The translations under genes were made by a program, and so were the position numbers. A stretch of DNA of 64,000 nucleotides, taken from NCBI RefSeq assembly GCF_000425885.1, contig NZ_AUEH01000001.1, positions 1-64,000 on the forward strand, written 5' to 3'. The notes under the pieces were generated by a model. It made no database searches. It was not told where the DNA came from and saw nothing but the letters and a program-made list of their open reading frames with translations. Within the stretch, counting starts at the first letter, position 1. Each line of letters begins with the position of its first letter. Positions 24,697 to 34,453 of the stretch are shown piece by piece. The stretch is from Schleiferilactobacillus harbinensis DSM 16991 (GTDB taxonomy: Bacteria; Bacillota; Bacilli; Lactobacillales; Lactobacillaceae).

Positions 24697-26432
24697 TGTT
24701 CAAATTAATGAAAGCCCGCATGTCCGGGTGGCAGGTCTTGGGCGCGCTGCTCTTCATGGTCGCCCAGGTCACCGCTCAGCTCTACCTGCCCAACTTGACG
24801 GCGGACATCGTCAATAAAGGGATCGCCACCGGCAATGTCGGTTACATTTGGGAAACCGGCGGGCGGATGCTGCTGGTCACGGGGCTGTTTATTCTGGCTG
24901 CCGTCGGCAACGTCTTCCTCGCTTCCCGGGCGTCCCAAAAATTGGGCCAGAATTTGCGGAGTGATTTATTCCACAAAATCTTGTTCTATTCCAATGACCA
25001 GTTCGATGCCATCGGCACCAGTTCTTTGATCACCCGGACCACCAACGATGTCATGCAGATTCAGAACGTGACCATGATGATGTTGCGGATGATGATCATG
25101 GCGCCAATTACCTTGGTGGGGGCGAGTTTCCTGGCCTACCAGAAGGACGCCTATTTGACCCGGATTTTCGTCGTCGTCATTCCGATTCTGGTAATCGTGA
25201 TGGGTGTGGTGATGTTCTTTGCCGTGCCGCTGTTCCGCAAGATGCAAACAAAGACCGACCGCCTGAACCTGGTATTCCGGGAAGGGCTGACCGGGGTGCG
25301 GGTCATCCGCGCTTTTCGCCGGGATAAGTTTGAACAGAATCGGTTTGATGTGGCCAACAAGGATTACACTCACAATGCCCGGATGGTTTTCTCCATTATG
25401 GCCGTGATGTTTCCTTTGGTGACCATGATCATGTCTGGTACGAACGTCGGCATTGTCTACTTTGGGGCCCAGCGGATTGCTTCCCAGTCCCTGGAAACTG
25501 GTAATATGATTGCGTTTCTTACATACGCGATGCAGATCTTGATGAGTTTCATGATGCTCTCCATGGTCTTCTTCTTCGTGCCCCGAGCCCAAGCGTCCGC
25601 AACGCGGATCAATCAGGTCTTGGATGCGGAAACGACTGTCAAGTCGCCAGCCGCACCGACCGCACCGGCCCAACCCGAAGCGTCTTTGCAATTTGACAAT
25701 GTCCAATTCCGCTATGCCCAAGCGGAAGATCCCGCATTGACGGGGGTGGACTTCAAAATGCATAAGGGGCAAACAGTGGCGGTGATCGGCGGGACTGGTT
25801 CCGGCAAGACGACGCTGGTCAATCTGATTCCGCGGTTCTATGATGTGGAAAAAGGCAGTGTCAACGTTGACGGGACGGATGTCCGCCAGTGGGATTTGGC
25901 AGATCTGCATGAGCATGTCGCCTTTGTACCCCAGAAGTCTGTTCTTTTCCGAGGGACGATCCGTTCGAACATGCAATATGGGAACGAGAACGCCACTGAT
26001 GACGAAATGTGGCATGCCTTGGATATCGCGCAGGCAACTGAGTTCGTGAAGGGCCTGCCGGATGGCTTGGATGCTGTGGTCGAGCAGGGCGGGAATAATT
26101 TCTCTGGCGGTCAAAAGCAACGGCTGGCGATTGCCCGGGCGCTGGTCAAGAAAGCCAGCATCTACGTCTTTGATGATTCCCTATCTGCGTTGGACTTCAA
26201 GACCGAAGCTGATTTGCGGCATGCCCTGCATGAAGATCCGCAAATGCAGGAGAGTGTGACGGTCATTGTCGGGCAGCGGGTGTCCAGCGTCGCCGACGCA
26301 GATACGATCATCGTGCTGGATAGCGGTAAGATGGTCGGCCGCGGCACACACCAGGAGTTGCTGGCTAACAACGAAACCTACCAAGAAATCGTTTCTTCAC
26401 AAATCCGGAAAGGGGACACGCATCATGAGTGA
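24696..26432 (+). CDS. Heterodimeric ABC exporter subunit with degenerate nucleotide site
   Basis: 578-residue half-transporter: six membrane helices (1 to about 310), then an ATPase domain with Walker A IGGTGSGKTT, signature NFSGGQKQRLAIARA and Walker B IYVFDDSLSALD. The catalytic Glu is Asp (VFDD), as in LmrC/BmrC-type subunits of asymmetric multidrug exporters. It is coupled to the TetR gene upstream and overlaps the partner subunit by 8 nt. Likely exports drugs or lipids. Confidence 0.92.
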   Translation: MFKLMKARMSGWQVLGALLFMVAQVTAQLYLPNLTADIVNKGIATGNVGYIWETGGRMLLVTGLFILAAVGNVFLASRASQKLGQNLRSDLFHKILFYSNDQFDAIGTSSLITRTTNDVMQIQNVTMMMLRMMIMAPITLVGASFLAYQKDAYLTRIFVVVIPILVIVMGVVMFFAVPLFRKMQTKTDRLNLVFREGLTGVRVIRAFRRDKFEQNRFDVANKDYTHNARMVFSIMAVMFPLVTMIMSGTNVGIVYFGAQRIASQSLETGNMIAFLTYAMQILMSFMMLSMVFFFVPRAQASATRINQVLDAETTVKSPAAPTAPAQPEASLQFDNVQFRYAQAEDPALTGVDFKMHKGQTVAVIGGTGSGKTTLVNLIPRFYDVEKGSVNVDGTDVRQWDLADLHEHVAFVPQKSVLFRGTIRSNMQYGNENATDDEMWHALDIAQATEFVKGLPDGLDAVVEQGGNNFSGGQKQRLAIARALVKKASIYVFDDSLSALDFKTEADLRHALHEDPQMQESVTVIVGQRVSSVADADTIIVLDSGKMVGRGTHQELLANNETYQEIVSSQIRKGDTHHE

Positions 26433-28320
26433 TAATAAATCGAGTCGGCGCCCAAGCGGCGGCGGTCCCCGCGGACCAATGGGCGGGATGGCCGGCGTTA
26501 AGCAGAAGCCGAAGAACTTCTGGGGCACCACCCGGCGGTTAATGGGCTACATGAAACCCCATGCTGTAGCTTTCAGTGCCGTGATGATCTTGGCCATTGT
26601 CTCCCAAGTCTTCCAGATTCGGACGCCAAAGATCCTTGGGGAAGCGACGACCGAAATCTTCAAGGGTGTGATGAAGGGGACGGCAGAACAAAAGGCGGGG
26701 ATCAATATCGCCAACTTCCCCATCGACTTTGGCAAGATTCAGCAGATCATCATTACCGTGATCCTGATGTATCTGGCGTCTGCCCTGTTCAGCTTCCTGC
26801 AGCAGTTCATTATGACTCAGGTCTCCCAGGATACCGTTTATCGGCTGCGTCGGGACTTGAAGGATAAGATGGCCCGGGTGCCGGTCCAGTATTACGATAC
26901 CCATCCTAACGGGGACATTATGTCTCGGGCGATCAACGATATGGATAATATCGCCGGCACCTTGCAGCAAAACATCACTCAGGCCATCACCAGTACGGTG
27001 ATGTTCATTGGGACACTGTGGATGATGATTACGATCAGCTGGACGTTGACGGGGATCGCTCTGTTGACCATTCCCCTGAGTTTGATCGTCGTCGGCATTG
27101 TCGCGCCAAAGTCCCAGAAGTTCTTTGCTGCCCAGCAGAAGTCGTTGGGGTTATTGAACGACCAGATTGAAGAAAATTACAGCGGCCACGTGGTGAACAA
27201 ATCTTTCAACCATGAAGCCGAAAGTATTGTCCAGTTCGAGAAAGAAAACTCTAAGCTGTACAATGCCTCCTGGAAAGCCCAAATGATTTCCGGGATCATT
27301 ATGCCGTTGATGAACTTCGTCAATAACCTGGGCTACGTGTTTATCGCCATCTTCGGCGGGATCCGTGTTGCCAACGGAGAAGTCAGCTTAGGGGATGTGC
27401 AGGCCTTTCTGCAATATACCCAGCAGTTCTCCCAGCCGATTTCGCAACTGGCCAACCTCGCCAACACGATTCAATCCACGATCGCTTCGGCGGAACGGAT
27501 CTTCGAAGTGTTGGATGAACCGGAAATGCAGGATCAGCCGTCTGGCGTGGCCCCGATTCCCGATGACAAGCGCAAGATTGCGCTGGAACACGTCCAATTC
27601 GGTTATGTCGGCAAGCCGCAATTGATGAGCGACTTCAACCTGAACGTCTATCCGGGACAGATGATTGCCATCGTGGGCCCCACCGGCGCTGGGAAGACGA
27701 CTATCATTAACTTGCTGGAACGTTTCTACGACATCAATGGCGGGTCGATCCGCTTAGCCGGGACCGATACTCGGGATATCAAGCGAGAAGCCCTGCGCGC
27801 TCACTTTGCGATGGTCTTGCAGGACACGTGGCTGTTTACCGGGACCATTATGGACAACCTGCGGTACGGCCGGGAAGATGCGACGGATGAACAGATCTTC
27901 GCTTCTGCCAAAGCAGCCCATGCGGACAGCTTTATCCGGCAGCTGCCCAAGGGCTACGACACGATCCTGAATGAAGAGGCCAGCAATATTTCCCAGGGTC
28001 AGCGGCAATTGTTGACGATTGCTCGGGCGTTTGTGGCCGATCCGGACATTCTGATTCTGGATGAAGCGACCAGTTCCGTGGATACCCGGACAGAATTGCA
28101 CATTCAGCATGCGATGGAGCGTCTGCTGAAAGGTCGGACCAGCTTCGTGGTGGCTCACCGGCTGTCCACGATTCAAGACGCTGACAACATCATTGTCATG
28201 AACCACGGGAGCGTGGTCGAAACTGGCACGCACAACAGTCTGCTGGCGGCCCATGGCTTCTATGCCGATCTTTACAACAGTCAGTTCACTGGCAATTTGA
28301 CCATGGCGGAACCGTCTTAA
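26425..28320 (+). CDS. Heterodimeric ABC exporter subunit with canonical catalytic site
   Basis: 631 residues. A Gly/Pro/Arg-rich N-terminal tail (residues 1-30) leads to six membrane helices, then an ATPase domain with Walker A VGPTGAGKTT, the altered signature NISQGQRQLLTIARA and Walker B ILILDEATSSVD carrying the catalytic Glu. This fits the LmrD/BmrD half of an asymmetric exporter. ATG 26425 follows GGAAAGGGG and overlaps the preceding stop. The longer frame from 26266 is only overlap with the first subunit. Confidence 0.93.
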   Translation: MSDNKSSRRPSGGGPRGPMGGMAGVKQKPKNFWGTTRRLMGYMKPHAVAFSAVMILAIVSQVFQIRTPKILGEATTEIFKGVMKGTAEQKAGINIANFPIDFGKIQQIIITVILMYLASALFSFLQQFIMTQVSQDTVYRLRRDLKDKMARVPVQYYDTHPNGDIMSRAINDMDNIAGTLQQNITQAITSTVMFIGTLWMMITISWTLTGIALLTIPLSLIVVGIVAPKSQKFFAAQQKSLGLLNDQIEENYSGHVVNKSFNHEAESIVQFEKENSKLYNASWKAQMISGIIMPLMNFVNNLGYVFIAIFGGIRVANGEVSLGDVQAFLQYTQQFSQPISQLANLANTIQSTIASAERIFEVLDEPEMQDQPSGVAPIPDDKRKIALEHVQFGYVGKPQLMSDFNLNVYPGQMIAIVGPTGAGKTTIINLLERFYDINGGSIRLAGTDTRDIKREALRAHFAMVLQDTWLFTGTIMDNLRYGREDATDEQIFASAKAAHADSFIRQLPKGYDTILNEEASNISQGQRQLLTIARAFVADPDILILDEATSSVDTRTELHIQHAMERLLKGRTSFVVAHRLSTIQDADNIIVMNHGSVVETGTHNSLLAAHGFYADLYNSQFTGNLTMAEPS

Positions 28321-28348
28321 GCGGGTTCGCCCAAGAAAGTTTGCATAA

Positions 28349-28388
28349 GGCACCAAGCCCTCTGCCATAGGGGACTTGGTGTCTTTTT
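28349..28388 (+). terminator. Terminator of the exporter operon
   Basis: GGCACCAAGCCC pairs with GGGGACTTGGTGTC, followed by five T. Confidence 0.8.
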
Positions 28389-28472
28389 AGCTGAGCATGA
28401 TGCTTGAATTTTATACTTTTTTCACTCACAATTACCATGTCACGCAAACGTTACAGGAAGGGATTGGGTTTA

Positions 28473-29342
28473 ATGTCCGGTTATATTATCGCAGATGAGA
28501 CCCGCATTCGGTATGTTGCCCTGAAGGTCAAGGATCTACAGGCCATGGTGGACTTTTATACGCAAATCGCGGGATTGGCTTTATTAAAACGTTCGGAAGA
28601 AGTGGCCTATTTAGGCACCCGGCAAAACCAGGAAGTGCTGGTGACCCTGCACAAGATTGCCGGGCACACGCCGAAGGCCCCCACAGCTGGCTTGGAGCAC
28701 ATGGCCATCCTGCTGCCGGATCGCAATACCCTGGGTTCTGCTTTGCAGCATATGGTCGATAACGGTATTGCCATTGACGGGGTGTTTGAAAACTCCTATT
28801 CGCAAACGTTCATTATTCATGATCCCGAGGGGAATGGTGTAGAATTTGCCGACGACAAATCAGCGTCGGAGTGGCGCACGCCTAATGCCATTGACTGGCA
28901 CAACGAGCGGACCGAGACGATCGCCCAAGATGTGTTGTTGAAACACCAGGGAGATAAGTATGCCGCCGCCCCGGCAGGAATTTCCATCGGCCATGTCCAG
29001 CTGCGGGTGAACAACTTAGCGGATACGGCGAAGTTCTATGAAGCAGGGCTTGGCTTTTCAGTGAATAACGATGCGGATCCCAAGCAGCTCTTTCTGGCGG
29101 CGGGGGATTATCACCACCACATTGGCATTAATTTGACGAACGACGAGCACTTGGCTAAGCCGGTGTTTGATGAATACGGCTTGGATTATGTCAATTTGAT
29201 CCTGCCTAACGAGTCGGCCATGGATCTGCTCCGGACGAATTTGGACGCCCAGGGGTTCAAGGACTACGACTACAACAGCCAGTTCCATTATTTACAAGTC
29301 ACAGATCCTAACGGTATTAACCTCTGGTTTGCCATCGCATGA
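28473..29342 (+). CDS. VOC-family protein (CatE/catechol-2,3-dioxygenase-like)
   Basis: 289 residues holding two vicinal-oxygen-chelate modules: 1 to about 120 (IRYVALKVKDLQAMVDFYTQ ... FIIHDPEGNGVEFADD) and about 170-289 (IGHVQLRVNNLADTAKFYEA ... YLQVTDPNGINLWFAI). His and Glu metal ligands are present at the usual places. Resembles Bacillus CatE/YfiE; in lactobacilli such proteins are probably detoxification or unknown-substrate enzymes. ATG 28473 follows AGGAAGGGA; a frame open to 28404 has no ribosome-binding site. Coupled by ATGA to the next gene. Confidence 0.85.
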   Translation: MSGYIIADETRIRYVALKVKDLQAMVDFYTQIAGLALLKRSEEVAYLGTRQNQEVLVTLHKIAGHTPKAPTAGLEHMAILLPDRNTLGSALQHMVDNGIAIDGVFENSYSQTFIIHDPEGNGVEFADDKSASEWRTPNAIDWHNERTETIAQDVLLKHQGDKYAAAPAGISIGHVQLRVNNLADTAKFYEAGLGFSVNNDADPKQLFLAAGDYHHHIGINLTNDEHLAKPVFDEYGLDYVNLILPNESAMDLLRTNLDAQGFKDYDYNSQFHYLQVTDPNGINLWFAIA

Positions 29343-30340
29343 GGAAATCGGAAAAACAGATTCAACGGTTAGTGACAGCCCGTGTCGTGCCTGGTGTGTC
29401 TTATGCGTATGTTCATTCGTTCAGTACAGACACCCGCGTCTTAGGCGATCTCGTTTGGTACCCCCAGACAACCCCGCTGGGCCCCAATGCGCAATATGAC
29501 CTGGCGTCGCTGACGAAAGTCGTGGGCACCCTGACAGTATTTTTGCAGGCAGTGGCGGAGGGCCGGTTAACACCAGATACACCTGTGGCGGACTTTTTAC
29601 CCACTGTGCAGGATCAGCGGGTCACGTTTCGTCATTTGCTCACCCACACGTCCGGGATCGCCGGCTATATTCCGCACCGTAATGCCCTGCCGGCACCGCA
29701 GTTAAAAGAGGCATTGCTCCGGTTGCCGGTGACTGATGCTTTTGCCCAGAAGCCGGTATACAGCGACACTAATCTGCTCTTCGTCGGGTTCGTGCTGGAG
29801 CAGCTTTACGGTGCGCCGATTCATGATCTGATCACCAACCGGGTGCTGCGTCCCTTGGGTTTGAGCGGGGCCGCCTTTCATCCGGCACGAGCAGTTCCGA
29901 CGCTCTATAATGCTGCCGCCGGCACCAATTTCGCCGGTGTTGTCCATGACCCGAAGAGTCGGATACTGGGCGACCACAGCGGTTCAGCGGGATTGTTCAG
30001 CGACTTGCCGAGTTTGGTGCGCTTCGTGCAGTGGTACTTGGGCCAATGGGCGCCGGTGCCGGCGCCGCTGGATCAATCAGTTTTGTTGCCGTTGTGGCAG
30101 GACTGGGCCCCCCATCACGGTCAGCGGTCCCTTGGCTGGGATCTGCGGACGACCCCGGCCGGCACGCCGGTGCTGTACCATACCGGTTTTACTGGGACCT
30201 TCATGGCCCTGGACCGGAAGCATCAAGAGGGGCTGATCGTATTGACTAATCGGATTTATCCCAATGGGCAAAACGACCGCTTCTTGGCAGATCGGGAGAT
30301 CATTCTCAATACGTGGCTGGCGGAATGCGATCGCCGGTAG
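29339..30340 (+). CDS. Serine hydrolase, class C beta-lactamase-like
   Basis: 333-residue beta-lactamase/PBP-fold protein. The catalytic Ser-x-x-Lys is in ASLTKV (about residue 57), Tyr-x-Asn-type motif is YSDTN (about 141) and the third motif is HTGFTG (about 280). No signal peptide, so it is likely cytosolic and acts as an esterase or peptidase rather than a lactamase. Translation is coupled to the VOC gene. A strong bidirectional terminator follows. Confidence 0.88.
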   Translation: MRKSEKQIQRLVTARVVPGVSYAYVHSFSTDTRVLGDLVWYPQTTPLGPNAQYDLASLTKVVGTLTVFLQAVAEGRLTPDTPVADFLPTVQDQRVTFRHLLTHTSGIAGYIPHRNALPAPQLKEALLRLPVTDAFAQKPVYSDTNLLFVGFVLEQLYGAPIHDLITNRVLRPLGLSGAAFHPARAVPTLYNAAAGTNFAGVVHDPKSRILGDHSGSAGLFSDLPSLVRFVQWYLGQWAPVPAPLDQSVLLPLWQDWAPHHGQRSLGWDLRTTPAGTPVLYHTGFTGTFMALDRKHQEGLIVLTNRIYPNGQNDRFLADREIILNTWLAECDRR

Positions 30341-30344
30341 CAAA

Positions 30345-30373
30345 ATAGCACCCCGCCAGCGGGGTGCTATTTA
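30345..30373. terminator. Bidirectional terminator
   Basis: Perfect 10-bp stem ATAGCACCCC/GGGGTGCTAT with a 6-nt loop, A-rich before and T-rich after. It separates convergent genes. Confidence 0.85.
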
Positions 30374-30383
30374 TATGGACCAA

Positions 30384-31736
30384 TCAATGATTAACCAGTT
30401 GCTGACTGACGTAGTTTTTGTCGGCCAGGGCTTTGCGCAGCTCCAGCATCGCGGTGTACGTAGCCAAAACATAAATCCGGTCATTGGGGATTTGCTGGAT
30501 CAGCGGAATTGCGTCGGTGACGTTTTCCGCGGTCTGCAGATGATCGTCGGCGACGCCGGCGACCTTGAGCCGCAAGGCAATATCCTTATACCGGTGGCCG
30601 CCGGCAATCACTGCCGGCATGGCGGCATAATCCAAGTCCTCAAACCGCCCGTCCCAGATCCAGCTGGTATCGATCCCATCCGCGTAGTTGGAATTCAGCA
30701 GGACGGCCAGCGAATAAGGTTGGGGATCATTGTGGATCATGGTCAGGACCTGGTTCAGGCCCACCGGATTTTTGACCAAAATAATAGTCACTTTTTTACC
30801 ATCCACATTGATCACTTCCTGGCGGCCAAAGACAGTCTCATCGCCGGAGAGGGCCTGGACGACCTGATCCCCGGTGACGCCGAATTCCCGGGCAACGGTA
30901 TAAGCCGCCAAGGTGTTGTAAATATTGTACAAGCCGCCGATATTGATCGACGCCTGGTGACCATCCAGGTCAAAGGTGGACCGGGTCGGCAGGAGGGTGG
31001 CAACACTGTTGACAGTATACTTCAACGCGGGTCGGTGGAAACCGCAATTGGGGCAGAAATAATTACCTAAATTGGCATAGGTATTGAAGTGATAATGCAG
31101 AATGTGATCGCACACCGGACACAGCACGCCGTCGGTATTCACATCGGCCCGGGTGTCGCCCTCGTCCGGCAGGTTGAAGCCGTAGTAGACCTTGGGGTTG
31201 GGCAAGTCTTTTGAATTAAAAATTGGAGCATCCCCATTAGCAACAATCGTGGCCTCGGGACATAACTTCACGCCGGCCAAAATTTTCTCATAGGTGGTAT
31301 AAATCTCACCGTAGCGGTCCATCTGGTCCCGAAAAATATTGGTTAGGACAAACATCTTCGGGTGCAGCTGTTCGGCGACGTGAGCGACGTTGGCTTCGTC
31401 CACTTCCAGTACCGCCAGCCCCTTTTCGCCTTTCCGGCGGGAATTGGCCATGAATACCGTCATGATGCCCTGGAACATGTTGGAGCCGGTGGGGTTGGTC
31501 AGGACCTGGTCGTATTTTTGACGCAGGGCTTTCACCGTCAAGGCGGTGGTTAGTGTTTTCCCATTGGTCCCCGTGATAATAATCGTATCGTAATCTTTGC
31601 CCAGTGCGGCCAGGGCGTTGGGGGCGATCCGCTCCACCAGTTGACCAGGGAATGAACTGCCGCCGTTGCGAAAGGTGTGTAAGAACCAATAGGCACTTTT
31701 CCCTACTGTGATTGCGAATTTGTCCCGGATGCTCAT
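30384..31736 (-). CDS. murT: Lipid II isoglutaminyl synthase subunit MurT
   Basis: 450-residue Mur-ligase-fold subunit of the enzyme that amidates the D-Glu of lipid II. P-loop ITGTNGKTLTT near residue 55; a Cys4 zinc ribbon (CPVC ... CPNC, about 205-228); central DEANVAHVA; and the C-terminal DUF1727 domain with DTSWIWDGRFEDLDY. MurT normally works with the glutaminase GatD, usually encoded next to it. Here the downstream neighbour is convergent and the upstream one divergent, so gatD must lie elsewhere. The ATG at 31736 lies at the head of a stretch without other coding. Confidence 0.92.
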   Translation of the reverse strand: MSIRDKFAITVGKSAYWFLHTFRNGGSSFPGQLVERIAPNALAALGKDYDTIIITGTNGKTLTTALTVKALRQKYDQVLTNPTGSNMFQGIMTVFMANSRRKGEKGLAVLEVDEANVAHVAEQLHPKMFVLTNIFRDQMDRYGEIYTTYEKILAGVKLCPEATIVANGDAPIFNSKDLPNPKVYYGFNLPDEGDTRADVNTDGVLCPVCDHILHYHFNTYANLGNYFCPNCGFHRPALKYTVNSVATLLPTRSTFDLDGHQASINIGGLYNIYNTLAAYTVAREFGVTGDQVVQALSGDETVFGRQEVINVDGKKVTIILVKNPVGLNQVLTMIHNDPQPYSLAVLLNSNYADGIDTSWIWDGRFEDLDYAAMPAVIAGGHRYKDIALRLKVAGVADDHLQTAENVTDAIPLIQQIPNDRIYVLATYTAMLELRKALADKNYVSQQLVNH

Positions 31737-31833
31737 CTGTCAGCCACCTATCCTTTTTCTCGAATGTTTCTTGACTATTCTAGCAGATTCCGCGCTTTAG
31801 GGCGATGCTGACTGTTTGCTGCGGCGGTTAGTC

Positions 31834-31862
31834 TTCACTGCTGGTGCGGATTCCGTTATACT
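31834..31862 (+). promoter_or_regulatory. tdk promoter
   Basis: TTCACT (31834-31839), 17-nt spacer, TATACT (31857-31862). It probably drives tdk-prfA-prmC and possibly further genes. Confidence 0.65.
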
Positions 31863-31904
31863 AGATAAGATTTAGACGATACGTTGAAAATGGGGGTGGC
31901 CTGG

Positions 31905-32507
31905 TTGGCCCAATTATTTTTCCGTTATGGTGCCATGAATAGCGGCAAGTCCATCGAAATTTTGAAGGTGGCCCACAATTATGAAGAGCAGAATAAGCCG
32001 GTGGTGCTGATGACGAGCCATCTGGACACGCGCAGCGGCGAGGGCGTCATCGCCAGCCGGATTGGGCTGCATCGGCCCGCACTGCCGATCCTGGAGGATA
32101 CCGACATTTTTGCCATTACGGACGCCCAGCCGATCAAACCGGCCTGTATCCTGATCGATGAAGCCCAGTTTCTGAAAAAGGCGCAGGTGCTGCAAGCATG
32201 CAAGATCGTGGATAATCTGGGTATTCCGGTGATGACCTTCGGCTTGAAGAACGACTTTCGCAATGAATTGTTCGAAGGCTCCAAGTATTTACTGCTGTAT
32301 GCCGACAAGATCGAAGAAATGAAGACCATTTGCTGGTTCTGCCAGCATAAGGCCACAATGAATCTGCGGGTGCACGATAATCGGCCCGTTTACGAGGGTG
32401 AACAAATTATGATTGGCGGCAACGAATCTTATTATCCAGTGTGCCGGTATCATTATTTCCACCCTGATTTAGCTAAAATAGAAGGGAAAGAAGAAATCGA
32501 TGGATAA
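31905..32507 (+). CDS. tdk: Thymidine kinase
   Basis: 200-residue type II thymidine kinase that phosphorylates thymidine with ATP for salvage. P-loop YGAMNSGKS at the N-terminus, Walker B-like LIDEAQFL, lasso-domain zinc Cys (CWFC ... CRYH). The start is TTG 31905: family proteins begin (M)AQLFFRYG, and GGGGGTGG lies about 6 nt upstream. The ATG at 31884 would add seven unconserved residues and precede the ribosome-binding site. Its end overlaps prfA by 8 nt. Confidence 0.93.
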   Translation: MAQLFFRYGAMNSGKSIEILKVAHNYEEQNKPVVLMTSHLDTRSGEGVIASRIGLHRPALPILEDTDIFAITDAQPIKPACILIDEAQFLKKAQVLQACKIVDNLGIPVMTFGLKNDFRNELFEGSKYLLLYADKIEEMKTICWFCQHKATMNLRVHDNRPVYEGEQIMIGGNESYYPVCRYHYFHPDLAKIEGKEEIDG

Positions 32508-33588
32508 AATCATTGCCCAGCTCGAAGGCGTCTTGCAACGTTACGACGAGTTGGAAGAAATGATGGCTGATCCAGAAGTGATCAACGATACGCAACGCTA
32601 TCTGCAGGTGACCAAAGAAGAGGGCAGTCTGCGGGAAGTGGTGCAGAAATACAAGCATTATAAACAGGTCCAGCATGACATCAAGGAAAGTGAAGAGGTT
32701 CTCTCAGATTCCGATGATGCCGAGTTGGAAGAATTAGCTAAGGAAGACTTGGCTAATCTGAAGGCAGAAAAGGAACAGTTGGACCACGAGATCTTGGTAT
32801 TGATGCTGCCTAAGGACCCTAATGATGACAAGAACATCATCATGGAGATCCGCGGGGCGGCTGGCGGAGACGAAGCCAGTCTGTTTGCGGCGGATTTGCT
32901 GTCCATGTATCAGAAATACGCCGAGCGCCAGGGCTGGACGTTTGAAATTATCGATGAAAACCGCACGGATGTCGGCGGCTTCAAGGAAGTTGCGGTGATG
33001 ATCACCGGGACGCAGGTATATTCCAAACTAAAGTATGAAAACGGCGCGCACCGGGTGCAGCGGGTGCCGGTGACGGAATCCGCTGGCCGGGTGCATACCT
33101 CAACGGCCACTGTCGCAGTCATGCCGGAATACGATGACATTGACTTCAAGCTGGATCCCAAGGATATTCGGGTAGACGTGTACCGTTCCTCCGGAGCTGG
33201 CGGCCAGCATATCAACAAGACGTCTTCAGCGGTGCGGATGACGCATATTCCCACTGGCATCGTCGTGGCCATGCAGGATCAACGGTCCCAGCAGCAGAAC
33301 CGGGAACGGGCAATGCAGATCCTGCGTACTCGGGTTTATGATTTCTATGAAACCGAAAACCGAAGCAAGTACGATGAAAAGCGGAAGAGTGCGGTGGGGA
33401 CGGGTGACCGGTCCGAACGGATCCGCACGTACAACTATCCGCAAAACCGAGTGACTGACCACCGGATCGGTTTGACGCTGAACAAGCTGGACCGGATCAT
33501 GAACGGTGATCTTGGCGAGATCATTGATGCCTTGATCGTCCATGACCAGACCGACAAACTGGAGCACTTGCAGGATGTCGGCGCCTGA
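32500..33588 (+). CDS. prfA: Peptide chain release factor 1
   Basis: 362-residue RF1 that reads UAA and UAG. The GGQ loop ([17 protein letters not shown]) is at about residue 235 and the codon-recognition region [14 protein letters not shown] is at about 190, consistent with RF1 rather than RF2. GAAGGGAAAG lies upstream of the ATG. It sits between tdk and prmC, whose product methylates its GGQ glutamine. Overlaps with both neighbours (8 and 14 nt) indicate one operon. Confidence 0.96.
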   Translation: MDKIIAQLEGVLQRYDELEEMMADPEVINDTQRYLQVTKEEGSLREVVQKYKHYKQVQHDIKESEEVLSDSDDAELEELAKEDLANLKAEKEQLDHEILVLMLPKDPNDDKNIIMEIRGAAGGDEASLFAADLLSMYQKYAERQGWTFEIIDENRTDVGGFKEVAVMITGTQVYSKLKYENGAHRVQRVPVTESAGRVHTSTATVAVMPEYDDIDFKLDPKDIRVDVYRSSGAGGQHINKTSSAVRMTHIPTGIVVAMQDQRSQQQNRERAMQILRTRVYDFYETENRSKYDEKRKSAVGTGDRSERIRTYNYPQNRVTDHRIGLTLNKLDRIMNGDLGEIIDALIVHDQTDKLEHLQDVGA

Positions 33589-34432
33589 GACGTATAACAC
33601 CTGGCTGCAGACCCTGCATCAGCAGTTAACCGCCCAGGGGCTGGATCCAGATGGTGCCGAGTACGTCTTAACGACTCGGCAGGGCTGGACAAACACGGAT
33701 CTGCTCCTGCATCTGCGGACAGTTATCCCGGCTGATTTGCAGCAGCAGCTGGTCAGTGACGCCAAACGCTTGCTGGCGGCGGAGCCGGCGCAGTATATCG
33801 TTGGGCAGGCCTGGTTTTATGGCCTGCCGCTGCAGGTTGCGCCCGGGGTACTGATTCCTCGTCCAGAGACCGAAGAGTTGGTGGCCTGGCTGCTGGCCTC
33901 ATTGCCAGCAGATCGGCCAGTGTCTGTTCTGGATATTGGGACCGGGTCCGGCGCCATTGCCATCGCGGTGGCCCATGAACGGCCCCGGTGGTCAGTGACC
34001 GCCACCGATATTTCGCCCCGAGCCTTGGAAGTGGCGACGGCGAATGCCCAGCGTTTGGTGCCCGGGCGAATTCGGTTCATCCAGGGTGACCTGTTTAGGC
34101 CAGTGGCTCAGGATCGCTTCACGGCCATTATCAGCAATCCGCCCTACATTGCTTGGGGCGAGGCAGCCGTGATGGATCAGTCAGTGAAGCAGTACGAGCC
34201 GAGTACGGCGCTGTTCGCGCCGGACAATGGGCATGCCCTCTATGCCCAGTTGATTGACCAGGCTCCGGACCATTTAGCCGCGGGCGGCCAGCTCTTTTTA
34301 GAGCATGGCTATCACCAGCGACCGGCGCTCGCCGCGCTGTTGGCCCGTCAACCTGGGCTGGTCCCGGAATTCAGAGCCGATATGGCCGGCCATCCCCGGA
34401 TGGTGCGGGCGGTGTATCGGCCGCAAGTTTGA
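33575..34432 (+). CDS. prmC: Release-factor glutamine methyltransferase
   Basis: 285-residue SAM-dependent enzyme that N5-methylates the GGQ glutamine of release factors. Motifs: [16 protein letters not shown] (SAM binding, about residue 125) and the catalytic SNPPYIAW (about 190). ATG 33575 lies within the prfA end, with GGAG about 11 nt upstream. The frame open to 33542 would add 11 unconserved residues. Translationally coupled to prfA, its substrate gene. Confidence 0.93.
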   Translation: MSAPETYNTWLQTLHQQLTAQGLDPDGAEYVLTTRQGWTNTDLLLHLRTVIPADLQQQLVSDAKRLLAAEPAQYIVGQAWFYGLPLQVAPGVLIPRPETEELVAWLLASLPADRPVSVLDIGTGSGAIAIAVAHERPRWSVTATDISPRALEVATANAQRLVPGRIRFIQGDLFRPVAQDRFTAIISNPPYIAWGEAAVMDQSVKQYEPSTALFAPDNGHALYAQLIDQAPDHLAAGGQLFLEHGYHQRPALAALLARQPGLVPEFRADMAGHPRMVRAVYRPQV

Positions 34433-34453
34433 AAGAAAAGAAGGGTTTTTATT

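Noticed and set aside
24966-26120. 384-residue open frame antisense to the exporter gene
   Set aside because: His/Asp-rich composition typical of antisense frames. The sense strand encodes a complete ABC subunit.
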